Shown: positions 16,297 to 28,257, counted from the stretch's first letter. The stretch: 64,000 bases of DNA from Streptomyces sp. Ru72 (GCF_002920635.1 NZ_PQSR01000020.1:43957-107956); one strand, 5' to 3'. Program-made: numbers and translations. Notes: generated from the sequence alone by a model not told the origin.

Positions 16297-17331
16297 ATGG
16301 TGCAGATACCGGAACAGCCCGTCCCTTCGTCGCCCGCACCACCCGCCGTGCCGACGAGTGCCGATGTGGCACGTCTGGCCGGTGTCTCGCGCGCGACCGT
16401 CTCCTACGTCCTCAACAACACGAGCGCCGTACGCATCAGCGAACCCACCCGCCGCCGCGTCCACGAGGCCGCCAAGGAACTGGGGTACGTCCCGCACGCG
16501 GCCGCCCGCAGCCTGCGCGCCGGACACAGCCGCATGGTGCTCATGCCCTCCCCGAACGTGCCGGCGGGCCCGCTGTACAGCCGGTTCCTGAGCGAACTGC
16601 AGTGGGCGCTCAGCCGGCTCGACTACACGGTCGTGCAGTACGGCGGCATCGGCCTCGACCGCGACGAGGCGGCCCGCGCCTGGGCGGAACTGCGGCCGGT
16701 CGCGGTCATCGTGCCCGGCGGCGGCCTCGGCGCCGAAGGCGTCCACGTCCTCAAGCGCTCAGGCGCCCGCGCCGTCGTCACCCTCGGCTCCGAACGTGTC
16801 GAGGGCGCGCACGCGCTGCTCCTGGACCAGGACGGGGTGGGGCACAGCGCCGGGGTCCATCTGCTGGCCCGCGGCCGCCGCCGCGTCGGTGTGGTCATGC
16901 CCGAGGAGCCCGGTCTGGAGTCCTTCTCCAGGCCCCGCCTTCAAGGTGTGCGGCGCGCCCTGGAGGGCACCGAAGCGACCGTCACCGAGCTGCCGCTCGC
17001 CTACGAGGAGGACTCCGCCGCCCGGCTGGCCGGGCGCTGGCGCTCCCTGTGCCTGGACTCCGTCTTCGCGTACAACGACGAGTACGCCATGCTCCTGATG
17101 CGCGCCCTCCAGGACGAGGGCGTGGACGTCCCGGAGGACACGGCCGTGGTCGGCGCCGACGACCTGATGCTCGGCCGGCTTTTGCGCCCGCGGCTGAGCA
17201 CCGTCCACATCGAACTGCCGTCCGGCCGCGATCTCGCCGAGCTGGTCGACCGCGCGGTGCGCGATCCTGGAGGTGTGCCGGAGGTGCACGAGGTGTTCGG
17301 GGCACGCATCGTGCACCGCGAATCGAGCTGA
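16297..17331 (+). CDS. LacI family transcriptional regulator
   Basis: 344 residues. The helix-turn-helix is TSADVARLAGVSRATVSYVLNN near residues 19-40, followed by the hinge YVPHAAARSLRAG. The rest is the periplasmic-binding-like effector domain (GGLGAEGVHVL, VFAYNDEYAMLLMRALQDEGV, VVGADDLMLGRLLRP, STVHIE). An effector sugar or other ligand is not evident. The start at 16297 is preferred over the ATG 12 bases earlier; neither has a strong ribosome-binding site. The aldehyde dehydrogenase gene follows 65 bases later and may be co-transcribed or controlled by it. Confidence 0.88.
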   Translation: MVQIPEQPVPSSPAPPAVPTSADVARLAGVSRATVSYVLNNTSAVRISEPTRRRVHEAAKELGYVPHAAARSLRAGHSRMVLMPSPNVPAGPLYSRFLSELQWALSRLDYTVVQYGGIGLDRDEAARAWAELRPVAVIVPGGGLGAEGVHVLKRSGARAVVTLGSERVEGAHALLLDQDGVGHSAGVHLLARGRRRVGVVMPEEPGLESFSRPRLQGVRRALEGTEATVTELPLAYEEDSAARLAGRWRSLCLDSVFAYNDEYAMLLMRALQDEGVDVPEDTAVVGADDLMLGRLLRPRLSTVHIELPSGRDLAELVDRAVRDPGGVPEVHEVFGARIVHRESS

Positions 17332-17396
17332 GCACGCGGGACGGGGACCCTCACGGGCACCGTGCGCCCCGCCCGGTGCCGGATCGGAGAGCCGTC

Positions 17397-18830
17397 ATGC
17401 TGCTCGACACGCGGACCTGGCAGCCGCAGGCGCTGACGGGCGCCGAGTACACCGTCACCGAGCCCGCCACCGGCGAGTCGCTCGGCACCGTCACGCTCGC
17501 CTCCGAACAGGACGTCGAGACCGCCGCCCGGGCCGCCGTCAGTGCCCAGGGCGCCTGGGCGAGGACCCCGTACAGCACGCGCGCCGCCGTGCTCCGCAGG
17601 GCCGGCGACCTGCTCACCGCGCACACCGACGAACTGCGGGACTGGCTCGTCCGCGAGTCCGGCTCCGTCCCGGACAAGGCCGGCTTCGAGCTGCACGTCG
17701 CCGCGCAGGAGTGCTATGAGGCGGCGGCCCTCGCGTCCCACCCGACGGGGCAGGTCCTGCCCTCGGAGGCGCCCCGGCTGTCGTACACGCGCCGTGTCCC
17801 CGTCGGCGTGGTGGGCGTGATCGCCCCGTTCAACGCCCCGCTGATCCTCGCGGTCCGCTCCGTCGCACCGGCCCTCGCCCTCGGCAACGCCGTCGTACTC
17901 AAACCCGATCCGCGCACCGCCGTCTGCGGCGGCCTCGCCGTGGCCGCCGTGTTCGCCGAGGCGGGGCTGCCCGAGGACCTGCTGCACGTCCTGCCCGCAG
18001 GACCGGACGTGGGCCAGGAACTGGTCGCCGACCCGCGCGTCCCGGTGATCTCCTGCACCGGGTCGACCGCCGCCGGCCGCGCGATCGCCGAAGCCGGCGG
18101 ACACCACCTGAAACGGGTCCACCTGGAGCTCGGCGGCAACTCCGCGCTGATCGTCCTGGACGACGCCGACCTCGACGCCGTCGTCTCCACCGCGGCCTGG
18201 GGGTCCTTCTTCCACCAGGGCCAGATCTGCATGGCGACCGGCCGCCACCTCGTCCACGCGTCCCTGTACGAGGAGTTCGTCGAGCGGCTCGGCGCCAAGG
18301 CCGACACACTCACCGTGGGCGACCCGTACCGCGAGAAGGTGCACCTCGGCCCCGTCATCGACGCGAGCCAAGTGGCCCGGATCCACGGTCTGGTGGCGGC
18401 CAGCACCGCCCGCGGCGCGAAGCTCGTGGCGGGTGGCACGCACCGCGGCCTGTTCTACCGGCCGACGGTGCTGGCCGGAGCCGACGACACGACACCGGCC
18501 TACACCGAGGAGGTCTTCGGGCCGGTCGCACCCGTACGCCCCTTCACGACGACGGAAGAGGCCGTCGGCCTCGCCTCCGCGGGGCCGTACGGCCTCTCCC
18601 TGGGAATCGTCACGCGGGACGCCGCGCGCGGCCTCGACCTGGCCGAGCGGATCCCGACGGGCATGGCCCACATCAACGACCAGACCGTGGGCGACGAGGC
18701 CGTCGCGCCCTTCGGCGGCCTCGCCGCCTCCGGCACCGGCGCGCGCTTCGGCGGTGAGGCCAATCTGGACGCCTTCACCCACCTGCGCTGGACCACGGTG
18801 CGCGGGGACGTGGCCACTTACCCCTTCTGA
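17397..18830 (+). CDS. aldehyde dehydrogenase (benzaldehyde/vanillin dehydrogenase type)
   Basis: 477 residues. Catalytic Glu244 lies in LELGGNS and nucleophile Cys278 in GQICMATGRHL; ISCTGSTAAGR is the NAD-binding turn and the C-terminal EVFGPVAPV and PFGGLAASG complete the fold. The GQICMAT and LASASGPYG-type text resembles benzaldehyde and salicylaldehyde dehydrogenases, so an aromatic aldehyde is the likely substrate. It lies just after the LacI regulator and next to the divergent amidase, suggesting a small aromatic amide/aldehyde catabolic unit (inference). Confidence 0.85.
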   Translation: MLLDTRTWQPQALTGAEYTVTEPATGESLGTVTLASEQDVETAARAAVSAQGAWARTPYSTRAAVLRRAGDLLTAHTDELRDWLVRESGSVPDKAGFELHVAAQECYEAAALASHPTGQVLPSEAPRLSYTRRVPVGVVGVIAPFNAPLILAVRSVAPALALGNAVVLKPDPRTAVCGGLAVAAVFAEAGLPEDLLHVLPAGPDVGQELVADPRVPVISCTGSTAAGRAIAEAGGHHLKRVHLELGGNSALIVLDDADLDAVVSTAAWGSFFHQGQICMATGRHLVHASLYEEFVERLGAKADTLTVGDPYREKVHLGPVIDASQVARIHGLVAASTARGAKLVAGGTHRGLFYRPTVLAGADDTTPAYTEEVFGPVAPVRPFTTTEEAVGLASAGPYGLSLGIVTRDAARGLDLAERIPTGMAHINDQTVGDEAVAPFGGLAASGTGARFGGEANLDAFTHLRWTTVRGDVATYPF

Positions 18831-18847
18831 CCGCCTGCCGGCAGCCG

Positions 18848-19234
<387 letters not shown>

Positions 19235-19352
19235 GGCGTATCCCTCTTCCTGATGTCGGGGCCGAGCCGCTGTCGTCAACTGTCACACTTGGTCACGTAT
19301 TCCGCGCCCTACCCGTGTGGCCCCCGGGCACACCACCCACCAGACTGTCCCC

Positions 19353-20783
19353 ATGACGGAAACGGAATCCATCGCGTACGACGTCGTGGTGCTCGGAGCC
19401 GGGCCCGTGGGGGAGAACGTCGCCGACCGTACCCGCGCGGCCGGCCTGTCCACCGCGGTCGTGGAGAGCGAGCTGGTCGGCGGTGAATGCTCCTACTGGG
19501 CGTGCATCCCCAGCAAGGCACTGCTCCGCCCGGTGATCGCCCGCGCCGACGCCCGCCGCGTCCCGGGTCTCGCCCGGCTCGCCGAGGGACCCCTCGACGC
19601 CGCCGCGGTCCTCGCCCACCGGAACTACGAGGTCGGGGACTGGAAGGACGACGGGCAGGTCTCCTGGCTGGACGGCATCGGGACCGACCTCTACCGCGGA
19701 CACGGACGACTGGACGGGCCGCGCAGGGTCACGGTGACCGGCCCGGACGGCGAGCGGCACGTGCTGACCGCCCGGCACGCGGTGGCCGTGTGCACCGGCA
19801 GCGACGCCCAGCTGCCCGACCTGCCCGGGATCGCCGAGGTGAACCCGTGGACCAGCCGTGAGGCGACCAGCGCCCAGTCCGTCCCCGGCCGGCTGGTCGT
19901 CGTGGGCGGCGGTGTGGTGGCCGCAGAGATGGCCACCGCCTGGCAGGCCCTCGGCTCCCAGGTCACCGTCCTGGTGCGTGGCAAGGGCCTGCTGCCCCGC
20001 ATGGAGCCGTTCGCCGGGGAACTGGTCGCGGAGGCGCTCACCGAGGCGGGCGCGGACGTGCGCACCGGCACCTCGGTGGAGTCGGTACGGCGCGAGGGCG
20101 ACACCGTCGTGGTCGTCACGGACGCCGGCGACCGCCTCGAGGCCGACGAGATCCTCTTCGCCACCGGCCGGACGCCGCGCACCGGCGACATCGGCCTCGA
20201 CACGGTCGGCCTGGAGCCCGGCTCCTGGCTGCCGGTCGACGACACCCTGAGGGTGGCGGGCAGCGAGTGGCTGTACGCGGTCGGCGACGTCAACCACCGC
20301 GCCCTCCTCACCCACCAGGGCAAGTACCAGGCGCGCATCGCGGGCGCGGCGATCGCGGCCCGCGCGGCGCACGTCCCGCTGCTGGAGACGGACCGCTGGG
20401 GCGCCCACTCCGCGACCGCCGACCACGCGGCCGTCCCGCAGGTGGTCTTCACCGACCCGGAAGCGTCGGCCGTGGGCCTGTCACTGGCCGAGGCGGAGCA
20501 GGCGGGCCGCCGGGTGCGCGCCGTGGACGTCGAGTTCTCCTCGGTGGCGGGCGCGAACCTGTTCGCCGACGGCTACCGCGGCCGCGCCCGCATGGTCGTC
20601 GACCTGGACAGCGAGACCCTGCTGGGTGTCACGTTCGTCGGCCCCGGCGTCGGCGAACTCATCCACTCCGCGAGCATCGCCGTCGCCGGCGAGGTGCCCA
20701 TCGACCGTCTGTGGCACGCGGTGCCGTCGTTCCCGACGATCAGCGAGGTGTGGCTGCGGCTGCTGGAGGCGTACCGGGGCTGA
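19353..20783 (+). CDS. pyridine nucleotide-disulfide oxidoreductase, class I
   Basis: 476 residues. FAD-binding GAGPVGENVA near residues 15-24, the redox-active pair in GGECSYWACIPSK (Cys-x4-Cys), a second dinucleotide fold (VVGGGVVAAEMA), and the C-terminal HAVPSFPT catalytic His region. It resembles mercuric reductase and dihydrolipoamide dehydrogenase but lacks the metal-binding C-terminal cysteines of MerA. The electron acceptor is unknown; no dehydrogenase-complex genes are nearby. Start ATG at 19353. Confidence 0.85.
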   Translation: MTETESIAYDVVVLGAGPVGENVADRTRAAGLSTAVVESELVGGECSYWACIPSKALLRPVIARADARRVPGLARLAEGPLDAAAVLAHRNYEVGDWKDDGQVSWLDGIGTDLYRGHGRLDGPRRVTVTGPDGERHVLTARHAVAVCTGSDAQLPDLPGIAEVNPWTSREATSAQSVPGRLVVVGGGVVAAEMATAWQALGSQVTVLVRGKGLLPRMEPFAGELVAEALTEAGADVRTGTSVESVRREGDTVVVVTDAGDRLEADEILFATGRTPRTGDIGLDTVGLEPGSWLPVDDTLRVAGSEWLYAVGDVNHRALLTHQGKYQARIAGAAIAARAAHVPLLETDRWGAHSATADHAAVPQVVFTDPEASAVGLSLAEAEQAGRRVRAVDVEFSSVAGANLFADGYRGRARMVVDLDSETLLGVTFVGPGVGELIHSASIAVAGEVPIDRLWHAVPSFPTISEVWLRLLEAYRG

Positions 20784-20794
20784 CACCGGACCCC

Positions 20795-21442
20795 TCAGCC
20801 GGGCAGCGTGAACCCCAGTTCTCGCGCTGCCCGTTCCGGCGTCGGCCCGCCCCACCGCGCCGCCACCGCCTCGTTCGACGACAACGAGCGCAGCTCGGCG
20901 CGGTCCAGGTAGAGCGTGCCGTCCAGATGGTCCGTCTCGTGCTGGACGATGCGCGCCGGCCAGCCCGTGAACTCCTCGTCCACGGCGGCCCCGTGCTCGT
21001 CCAGCGCGCGCAGCCGCACCCGGGCGTGCCGGGCCACCACGGCCTGCCAGCCGGGCACGCTCAGACAACCTTCGAAGAACGCGGCGCGCTCGGTGCCGAC
21101 CGCCTCGTACGACGGGTTGACCAGCACCCGGAACGGCTGCGGCACCCGCCCGCGCACCACCCGCACCTCCTCCGGGACCGGCGCCGGGTCCTCGATCACC
21201 GCGATCCGCAACGCCACCCCGACCTGGGGCGCGGCGAGACCCACACCCGGCGCGGCGTGCATCGTCAAGCGCAGGGCCTCGACGAAGCGGGCCAGCAGCG
21301 CGGGCCCCAACTGCCCGTCGAACGGCTCGGCGCCGGAGCGCAGCACCGGGTGACCGGCGGCGACGATCGGCAACGGGCCACCGGCGGCGAGCAGTTCCTC
21401 GACCTGCTCGGCCAGAGGCTTGTGGTCACGCGGAGATCCCAT
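20795..21442 (-). CDS. def: peptide deformylase
   Basis: 215 residues. All three deformylase motifs are present: GVGLAAPQVG, EGCLSVPG and QHETDHLDG (the metal-binding Cys, His and His with the catalytic Glu). It removes the formyl group from the N-terminus of new proteins. An N-terminal extension of about 30 residues precedes the usual start of the catalytic domain. Streptomyces often carry several copies. Confidence 0.92.
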   Translation of the reverse strand: MGSPRDHKPLAEQVEELLAAGGPLPIVAAGHPVLRSGAEPFDGQLGPALLARFVEALRLTMHAAPGVGLAAPQVGVALRIAVIEDPAPVPEEVRVVRGRVPQPFRVLVNPSYEAVGTERAAFFEGCLSVPGWQAVVARHARVRLRALDEHGAAVDEEFTGWPARIVQHETDHLDGTLYLDRAELRSLSSNEAVAARWGGPTPERAARELGFTLPG

Positions 21443-21576
21443 CGCGCCAGCATGCCACGGCCCCGTCGGCACCCCCGTGTGACGCACGCCACGTACACCT
21501 GCGGGAACTCCGCCCCGGCCTGCCCCGACCTCTGGACCGCCCGCGCTGAGACACGAGCACCCGGAGAGGCCCGCCG

Positions 21577-22971
21577 ATGCCCACCGCTCCCTCGCCCACG
21601 ACGGACGAGTCCCCGCAGTCCGTCGCCCCCTCACCCTCGCGATGGGCGCCCCTGCGCCCCCTGGTGCTGCGTCTGCACTTCTACTCCGGTCTGCTCGTCG
21701 CCCCGTTCCTGCTGGTGGCCGCTCTGACGGGGTTCCTGTACGCCGCCTCGTTCCAGGCGGAGAAGATCGTCTACGCCGACGAGCTGACCGTCCCGGTCGG
21801 CGACGGCAAGCTGCCGATCAGCGAACAGGTCGCCGCCGCCCGTAGGGCCCATCCCGAGGGCACGCTGTCCGCCGTACGGCCCTCCCCGGCGAGGGACGCC
21901 ACGACCAGGGTGCTGCTGTCCGGCGTCCCCGGCGTCGCCGAGGACCACACGCTCGCCGTCTTCGTCGACCCGTACACCGGGAAGGTGCGCGGCGCCCTGG
22001 AGCAGTACGGCTCCACCGGCGCTCTGCCGCTGCGCACCTGGATCGACGAGTTCCACCGCGATCTGCACCTGGGGGAGAACGGTCGTCTCTACAGCGAACT
22101 CGCCGCCAGCTGGCTGTGGGTGATCGCCGGTGGGGGGCTCGTGCTGTGGTTCGCGCGCCGGCGCTCACAGCGCGCGGTCCGCGGCACGACCGGCCGCCGC
22201 CGCACCCTCGGTCTGCACGGCACGGTCGGCGTGTGGGCCGCCGCCGGGTTCTTCTTCCTCTCGGCGACGGGCCTGACCTGGTCCACCTACGCGGGGGCCA
22301 ACGTCGACGAACTGCGCACCTCGCTCGGCCAGGCCACCCCGTCCGTCTCGGCGGCCGTGAGCGGCGAGCACGCGGGCCACGGCTCGACCGCGGCCGCCGG
22401 CGGCGGCGAGCACGGCGTGGGCCTCGACGCGGTGCTGGCGGCGGCACGCGGGAAGGGGCTGAGCGACCCGGTGGAGATCGTCCCGCCCGCCGACACGACC
22501 TCCGCGTACGTCGTGAAGCAGGTGCAGCGCAGCTGGCCCGAGAAGCAGGACTCGGTCGCCGTCGATCCGGCCACCGGCGAGGTCGCCGACATCGTGCGCT
22601 TCGCGGACTACCCGGTCCTGGCCAAGCTGACCCGCTGGGGCATCGACCTGCACACCGGGGTCCTCTTCGGGATCGTCAACCAGATCGCCCTGATGGCCCT
22701 CGCGCTCTGCCTGGTCCTGCTGATCGTCTGGGGATACCGCATGTGGTGGCAGCGCGGCCGGGCGGGCGCGTTCGGGCGGCCGATCCAGCGCGGCGCCTGG
22801 CAGCACGTGCCGCCACAGATCCTCGTGCCCTGCATGGCGGCGATCGCGGTCCTCGGCTACTTCGTGCCGCTGCTCGGCATACCGCTCGCGGCGTTCATCG
22901 CGGTGGACGTCGCGCTGGGCGAGATCGCCCATCGGCGCGGCAGGCGCACGTACGGCGGCCGCGAGGCGTGA
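21577..22971 (+). CDS. PepSY domain membrane protein
   Basis: 464 residues with four to five membrane helices: LHFYSGLLVAPFLLVAALTG near residues 34-53, SWLWVIAGGGLVLWF, LGLHGTVGVWAAAGFFFLSATGL, IALMALALCLVLLIVWGYRM and a last one near 430. Two PepSY-like extracytoplasmic segments lie between (LPISEQVAAARRAHP, PATGEVADIVRF). A His-rich stretch (SGEHAGHGSTAAAGGGEHG) could bind metal. The family is linked to siderophore or flavin reductase-like electron transfer and peptidase regulation, but no specific role can be read here. Confidence 0.82.
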   Translation: MPTAPSPTTDESPQSVAPSPSRWAPLRPLVLRLHFYSGLLVAPFLLVAALTGFLYAASFQAEKIVYADELTVPVGDGKLPISEQVAAARRAHPEGTLSAVRPSPARDATTRVLLSGVPGVAEDHTLAVFVDPYTGKVRGALEQYGSTGALPLRTWIDEFHRDLHLGENGRLYSELAASWLWVIAGGGLVLWFARRRSQRAVRGTTGRRRTLGLHGTVGVWAAAGFFFLSATGLTWSTYAGANVDELRTSLGQATPSVSAAVSGEHAGHGSTAAAGGGEHGVGLDAVLAAARGKGLSDPVEIVPPADTTSAYVVKQVQRSWPEKQDSVAVDPATGEVADIVRFADYPVLAKLTRWGIDLHTGVLFGIVNQIALMALALCLVLLIVWGYRMWWQRGRAGAFGRPIQRGAWQHVPPQILVPCMAAIAVLGYFVPLLGIPLAAFIAVDVALGEIAHRRGRRTYGGREA

Positions 22972-23219
22972 TCCGACGCGCGGAAGCGGACGCCGGACCG
23001 AGACGACAGGTGGTCCACCAAGTCACGTCCTACGAGGGCGGTCGCGCCGGTTGGCGTAGTCGTCGACGTTGAACGGGATGGGGCTGATGCCGCGAGCGCT
23101 CTCCAGGGAGCGATGTCGAGGCGGCATCCGACGGCCGAAGTGCTCCGCCGGATGCCCGTCACGTTCACGGGGCCCGGCCCGGCGACCAGGAAGTCGATCC
23201 GGGCCTGTCCCTCACGGCA
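22972..23219. other. non-coding gap between PepSY and GH43 genes
   Basis: About 250 bases with no supported gene. On the minus strand one frame from about 23130 to 23030 reads SLESARGISPIPFNVDDYANRRDRP and then stops, with codon choice like real genes but no start codon upstream. It may be the 3' end of a lost gene; I do not recognise it. Confidence 0.3.
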
Positions 23220-25012
<1,793 letters not shown>

Positions 25013-25828
25013 TCAGAAGGCCGTGTGGGCGAACCAGCGGTCGAGTACCGCGACCTCTCCGGAGACGCCGAAGGCGGACTCCCGGTACGACCGCCGTCCG
25101 TACAGGAGGAGCAGGAGGTCGGCCGCCTTCCCCCGGACCTGCGCCGTCGACGACCCGGTCGGCGCCGCATCGCCTGCCGCCGTTGCCAGCAGGCGGAAAC
25201 CGTCCGGATCCAGCCGCACCCGCCACTCCTCGCCGGTACCACCGGCCGGGTCCGCGCACCGGAAGGCGATGACCTCGCCGTTGCCGTGCAGCTTGGTGAC
25301 CGCCGGCGCGAAGAGACCCGCGTAGGGCAGGTTGACGAGGAACTCGTCCACCCCGTCCGCCGCCAGCACTGGGTCGATCTCCGACTCCCGGCCGACGGCC
25401 CGCTCCGCGTCCACCCGGTGCACGAGCGTCTCGCACAGCATCCGGCGGGCCCAGAACCGCGCATGCTGGTCCTCGCCCCAGGCCCACATCCCGGCCTGAG
25501 GATCCGTTGCCCGCAGCACCTCGGCCACCGCCGGTACGCCCGCCGCCACCCAGTCGGCATACTCCTGCGCGCGCTCCGGCAGACCGAGTTCCACGTCACG
25601 GCTGCGCGGAGGCTCCTGCACCAGCCGGGTCAGCAGCGTGCCGAACCAGCGCTGCAACGACCCGACGTGCCGGGTGAGTTCGGCCAGGGTCCAGTCGGGG
25701 CAGGAGGGCACGGCGGTCCCGGGGTCAGCACCCTTCACCACCTCGGCGAAGCGCAGCGTCTCCCGCTCGATCGCCTGCCGGTAGATGTCGTACGGCAGAG
25801 GGTGCCCTGCCGGGCTCGCCGTCCCCAT
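25013..25828 (-). CDS. maleylpyruvate isomerase-like (mycothiol-dependent/DinB fold) protein
   Basis: 271 residues. The N-terminal half, with IERETLRFAEVVKGADPGTAVPSCPDWTLAELTRHVG, has the MDMPI_N helical bundle typical of TIGR03083 proteins; the His of LTRHVG and the later HRVDAE segment are the expected metal ligands. The C-terminal half (TKLHGNGEVIAFRCADPAGG) is the MDMPI_C domain. Family members use mycothiol or are of unknown activity. The GC-to-AT change just downstream marks the GH43 control region. Confidence 0.8.
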   Translation of the reverse strand: MGTASPAGHPLPYDIYRQAIERETLRFAEVVKGADPGTAVPSCPDWTLAELTRHVGSLQRWFGTLLTRLVQEPPRSRDVELGLPERAQEYADWVAAGVPAVAEVLRATDPQAGMWAWGEDQHARFWARRMLCETLVHRVDAERAVGRESEIDPVLAADGVDEFLVNLPYAGLFAPAVTKLHGNGEVIAFRCADPAGGTGEEWRVRLDPDGFRLLATAAGDAAPTGSSTAQVRGKAADLLLLLYGRRSYRESAFGVSGEVAVLDRWFAHTAF

Positions 25829-26028
25829 GCGCTGCCGCCTTTCCCGTCCGTGGTCGGATTCCGCCGTGATCAGTGTGCGGGTTGAAGCCCGCTCGAAGCC
25901 AAATCCGCGCCGCGCCCGGGCGAGCGACTGACGGGTGCGGACGGGGGTACCGGTCACGCCGTCAGAAGTCGGCAGCCGGACGTCAGGAGGCCATCGCCTG
26001 CCGATCGAGCCGTGTGGAGGGTGATGAG

Positions 26029-27078
26029 GTGCGTCTGCGTCACAGTCGTCCCTGCGATCCGGGCTACACACGCAGGCGCCGCGGTCGGGGGTTCCAGTAT
26101 CTCGACGCCTCCGGGAACGTTCTGACGGATGCGTCGGAGATCGAGCGGATCAAGGGGCTGGTCATTCCTCCCGCCTGGAAGGACGTGTGGATCTGCCGTC
26201 ACCCCCACGGTCACCTCCAGGCCGTCGGCACCGATGCCGCAGGACGCCGCCAGTACCTGTATCACCCCCAGTTCCGGTCCCAGCAGGAGGAGAGCAAACA
26301 CGAACACGTCCTGGAGGTCGCCGACGCGCTGCCGCGCCTGCGGGAAGCCGTGGAAGCCCACCTCGGCCTGCGCGGACTGACCCGGGACCGTGTCCTCGCC
26401 ACCGGAGCGCGCCTGCTCGACCTCGGCTTCTTCCGCATGGGAAGCGAGCGCTACGCGGACATGAACAACTCCTACGGCCTGACGACGCTGCTGCGCCGGC
26501 ACGCCAGGGCCTCGCGGGGACGCATCGTCTTCAGCTACCCGGCCAAACACGGCAAGGAGCTGGTACAGGCCGTGGGGGACGACGCCATACTCCGTGCGCT
26601 CACCTCCCTGCTGCGGCGGCGCGGGGGAGGCGACCGGCTGTTGGCCTACTGGCAGCCGCCCAGCTGGCACGAGGTCTCGGGCGACGACCTCAACGCCTAC
26701 CTGAGGGACGTCAGCGGCGTGGCCGTCACCGCGAAGGACTTCCGCACCTGGCACGCCACCGTCCTGGCCTCCGTCGCCCTCGGGGTCTCACAGCCCGCGG
26801 CCCGCAGCGAGACCGGGCGACGCCGGGCGATCGCCCGTGCCGTCAGGGAGGTCGCCGACTACTTGGGCAACACGCCGGCGGTCTGCCGCGCCTCCTACAT
26901 CAACCCGCGCGTGATCGAACTCTTCGAGGAAGGCGTCACGGTGGCCCCGAGCCTGGACCGGCTGGGGGACGGGGCCGCCTTCGGCGTTCCGGCGACGCAA
27001 GGCGCGATCGAGAAGGCCGTCATTCATATGATCAGAACCGGCCGTCCTCCCGCTGGCAGCGGGACTGAGCCGATCTAG
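26029..27078 (+). CDS. DNA topoisomerase IB
   Basis: 349 residues, bacterial/poxvirus-like topoisomerase I. The nucleophile Tyr is in RASYINPRV near residue 291; the catalytic Arg lies in FFRMGSERYA and KDFRTWHAT carries the second Arg. The N-terminal beta-rich domain (GRGFQYLDASGNVLTD, IPPAWKDVWICRHPHGHLQA) contacts DNA. It relaxes supercoils without ATP. The GTG at 26029 is chosen because GGAGGG lies 7 bases upstream. It is divergent from the maleylpyruvate isomerase-like gene. Confidence 0.9.
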   Translation: MRLRHSRPCDPGYTRRRRGRGFQYLDASGNVLTDASEIERIKGLVIPPAWKDVWICRHPHGHLQAVGTDAAGRRQYLYHPQFRSQQEESKHEHVLEVADALPRLREAVEAHLGLRGLTRDRVLATGARLLDLGFFRMGSERYADMNNSYGLTTLLRRHARASRGRIVFSYPAKHGKELVQAVGDDAILRALTSLLRRRGGGDRLLAYWQPPSWHEVSGDDLNAYLRDVSGVAVTAKDFRTWHATVLASVALGVSQPAARSETGRRRAIARAVREVADYLGNTPAVCRASYINPRVIELFEEGVTVAPSLDRLGDGAAFGVPATQGAIEKAVIHMIRTGRPPAGSGTEPI

Positions 27079-27091
27079 GGCGACACCCCGG

Positions 27092-27121
27092 CGGCCCGGT
27101 CGCGCTCCGGCCCGGTCGCGC
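27092..27121. repeat. 14-bp tandem direct repeat
   Basis: CGGCCCGGTCGCGC occurs at 27092-27105 and again at 27108-27121, two bases apart, just after the topoisomerase stop. Small and probably chance or slippage; no function is inferred. Confidence 0.5.
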
Positions 27122-27296
27122 CCCCTTGGTCGGTTTCCCGTCGCCCGTTCCAGGTGTTTTGTCGGGTGCTGCCCGGGTACTGCGGCCCGAGGGTGTCGGA
27201 GGGTAGGGAGCAGCGCGTGCGATGCAGGCCGGGTGGCCGGCGGCCGGATGGCGGTGCGGCCGGCTGAGCGGTGACCGCGGGAAGGGACGGTGACGC

Positions 27297-27968
27297 GTGC
27301 CGGGCACGACCGCACCATCCATCGGCCGGGGGCGCGACGGGCGCGTACGGCTGCGGTTCGACGGGTGGATCGCGGGGATCGGCACATCGTCGGGGACGCG
27401 GGTGGTGCTGGGGCGCTGGGTGCGGTCGCCGTTCGGTCCGTTCAGCGATGTGATGATCGAGCGGAAGGACGGACACCGTGTCCTTCTGGCCCCCTCCGCG
27501 CAGACGGCGCGCTTCGTCGCCGACACCTACGTCTTCGACGAGGTCCGGGTCGTACCGGTCCGGGTGAAGGCCGGCCGTGGGGAATGCACGGTCACGGCCC
27601 CGCCGCTCGACCTCCGTTTCGTCACGGGCTGCAGAGGGTTCACGGGCGTGCTGCTCAGAGCCGTGCCCGGTCCGCTGGCCGCCCGCCCGTTCTGGGCGGT
27701 ACTGGTGGCCCCGGCCGCCAGGGCGTTGCTGGGGGTGCGGACCCATGGCAGCGCGGGCGCCGGCCGGTACGAGTGGTACGGGGCGAAGGACCTGCGTCCT
27801 GTGACCGAGGCCCGGGCCGTCTACGAAGGGGAGGACCTAGGTTCCATGGCGCCGGTCGAACCCCCGGTACGGTTCGGGTTCGGTTCGACGCCCCGCAGGC
27901 CGTGCCTGGTGAGCGTCACCACCACGGTGGCCGTGGAGGATGGCCGGCAGGGGGCTCCCGTGCGGTGA
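27297..27968 (+). CDS. conserved hypothetical protein
   Basis: 223 residues from a GTG start after GGGACGG. The pattern (RDGRVRLRFDGWIAGIGTSSG, SPFGPFSDVMIERKDGHRVLLAP, YVFDEVRVVPV) is an all-beta N-terminal domain seen in uncharacterised actinobacterial proteins. A hydrophobic middle (RPFWAVLVAPAARALLGV) could touch a membrane. No catalytic motif or signal peptide is seen. Function unknown. Confidence 0.6.
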   Translation: MPGTTAPSIGRGRDGRVRLRFDGWIAGIGTSSGTRVVLGRWVRSPFGPFSDVMIERKDGHRVLLAPSAQTARFVADTYVFDEVRVVPVRVKAGRGECTVTAPPLDLRFVTGCRGFTGVLLRAVPGPLAARPFWAVLVAPAARALLGVRTHGSAGAGRYEWYGAKDLRPVTEARAVYEGEDLGSMAPVEPPVRFGFGSTPRRPCLVSVTTTVAVEDGRQGAPVR

Positions 27969-27993
27969 CCTGGCCGAGAGCCGCCCCACCGGT

Positions 27994-28257
27994 TCAGGTG
28001 CCGGCGGCGTCGCCGCCGGTCCCGCGCTCGTCGGTACCGGCGTCCGGCTCCTGCCGGGCCCGTTCGTCCTTCTCGACACCTTCGAGGGGCTTCCCCGCAG
28101 TGGTGCCGCGCTCGGTCTGGTAGCCCTCCTTGGCGCTCGCCGTACCGGGCACCGTGCGCTCCTGCGCCTGGCTCTCCGCGCCCGAGTGGGCACCCGGCTC
28201 GCCAGGGTCACGCCCCCGTGCGTATCCGCTACCGCGGTGGTCCTTGCGATCTCTCAT
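27994..28257 (-). CDS. small hydrophilic protein
   Basis: 87 residues with ATG after GGAGG (8-base spacing). The sequence is highly charged and low in hydrophobic residues (RDRKDHRGSGYARGRDPGEPG, ESQAQERTVPGTASAKEGYQ, GVEKDERARQEPDAGTDERG), so it is probably disordered. Such proteins in Streptomyces are often stress-related, but nothing here shows a function. It converges with the hypothetical protein gene at 27968. Confidence 0.55.
   Translation of the reverse strand: MRDRKDHRGSGYARGRDPGEPGAHSGAESQAQERTVPGTASAKEGYQTERGTTAGKPLEGVEKDERARQEPDAGTDERGTGGDAAGT

Noticed and set aside
26700..26790. Altered catalytic segment in topoisomerase IB (FRTWHAT)
   Set aside because: The Arg is kept and similar variation is known in actinobacterial members; the active Tyr and other catalytic residues are present.
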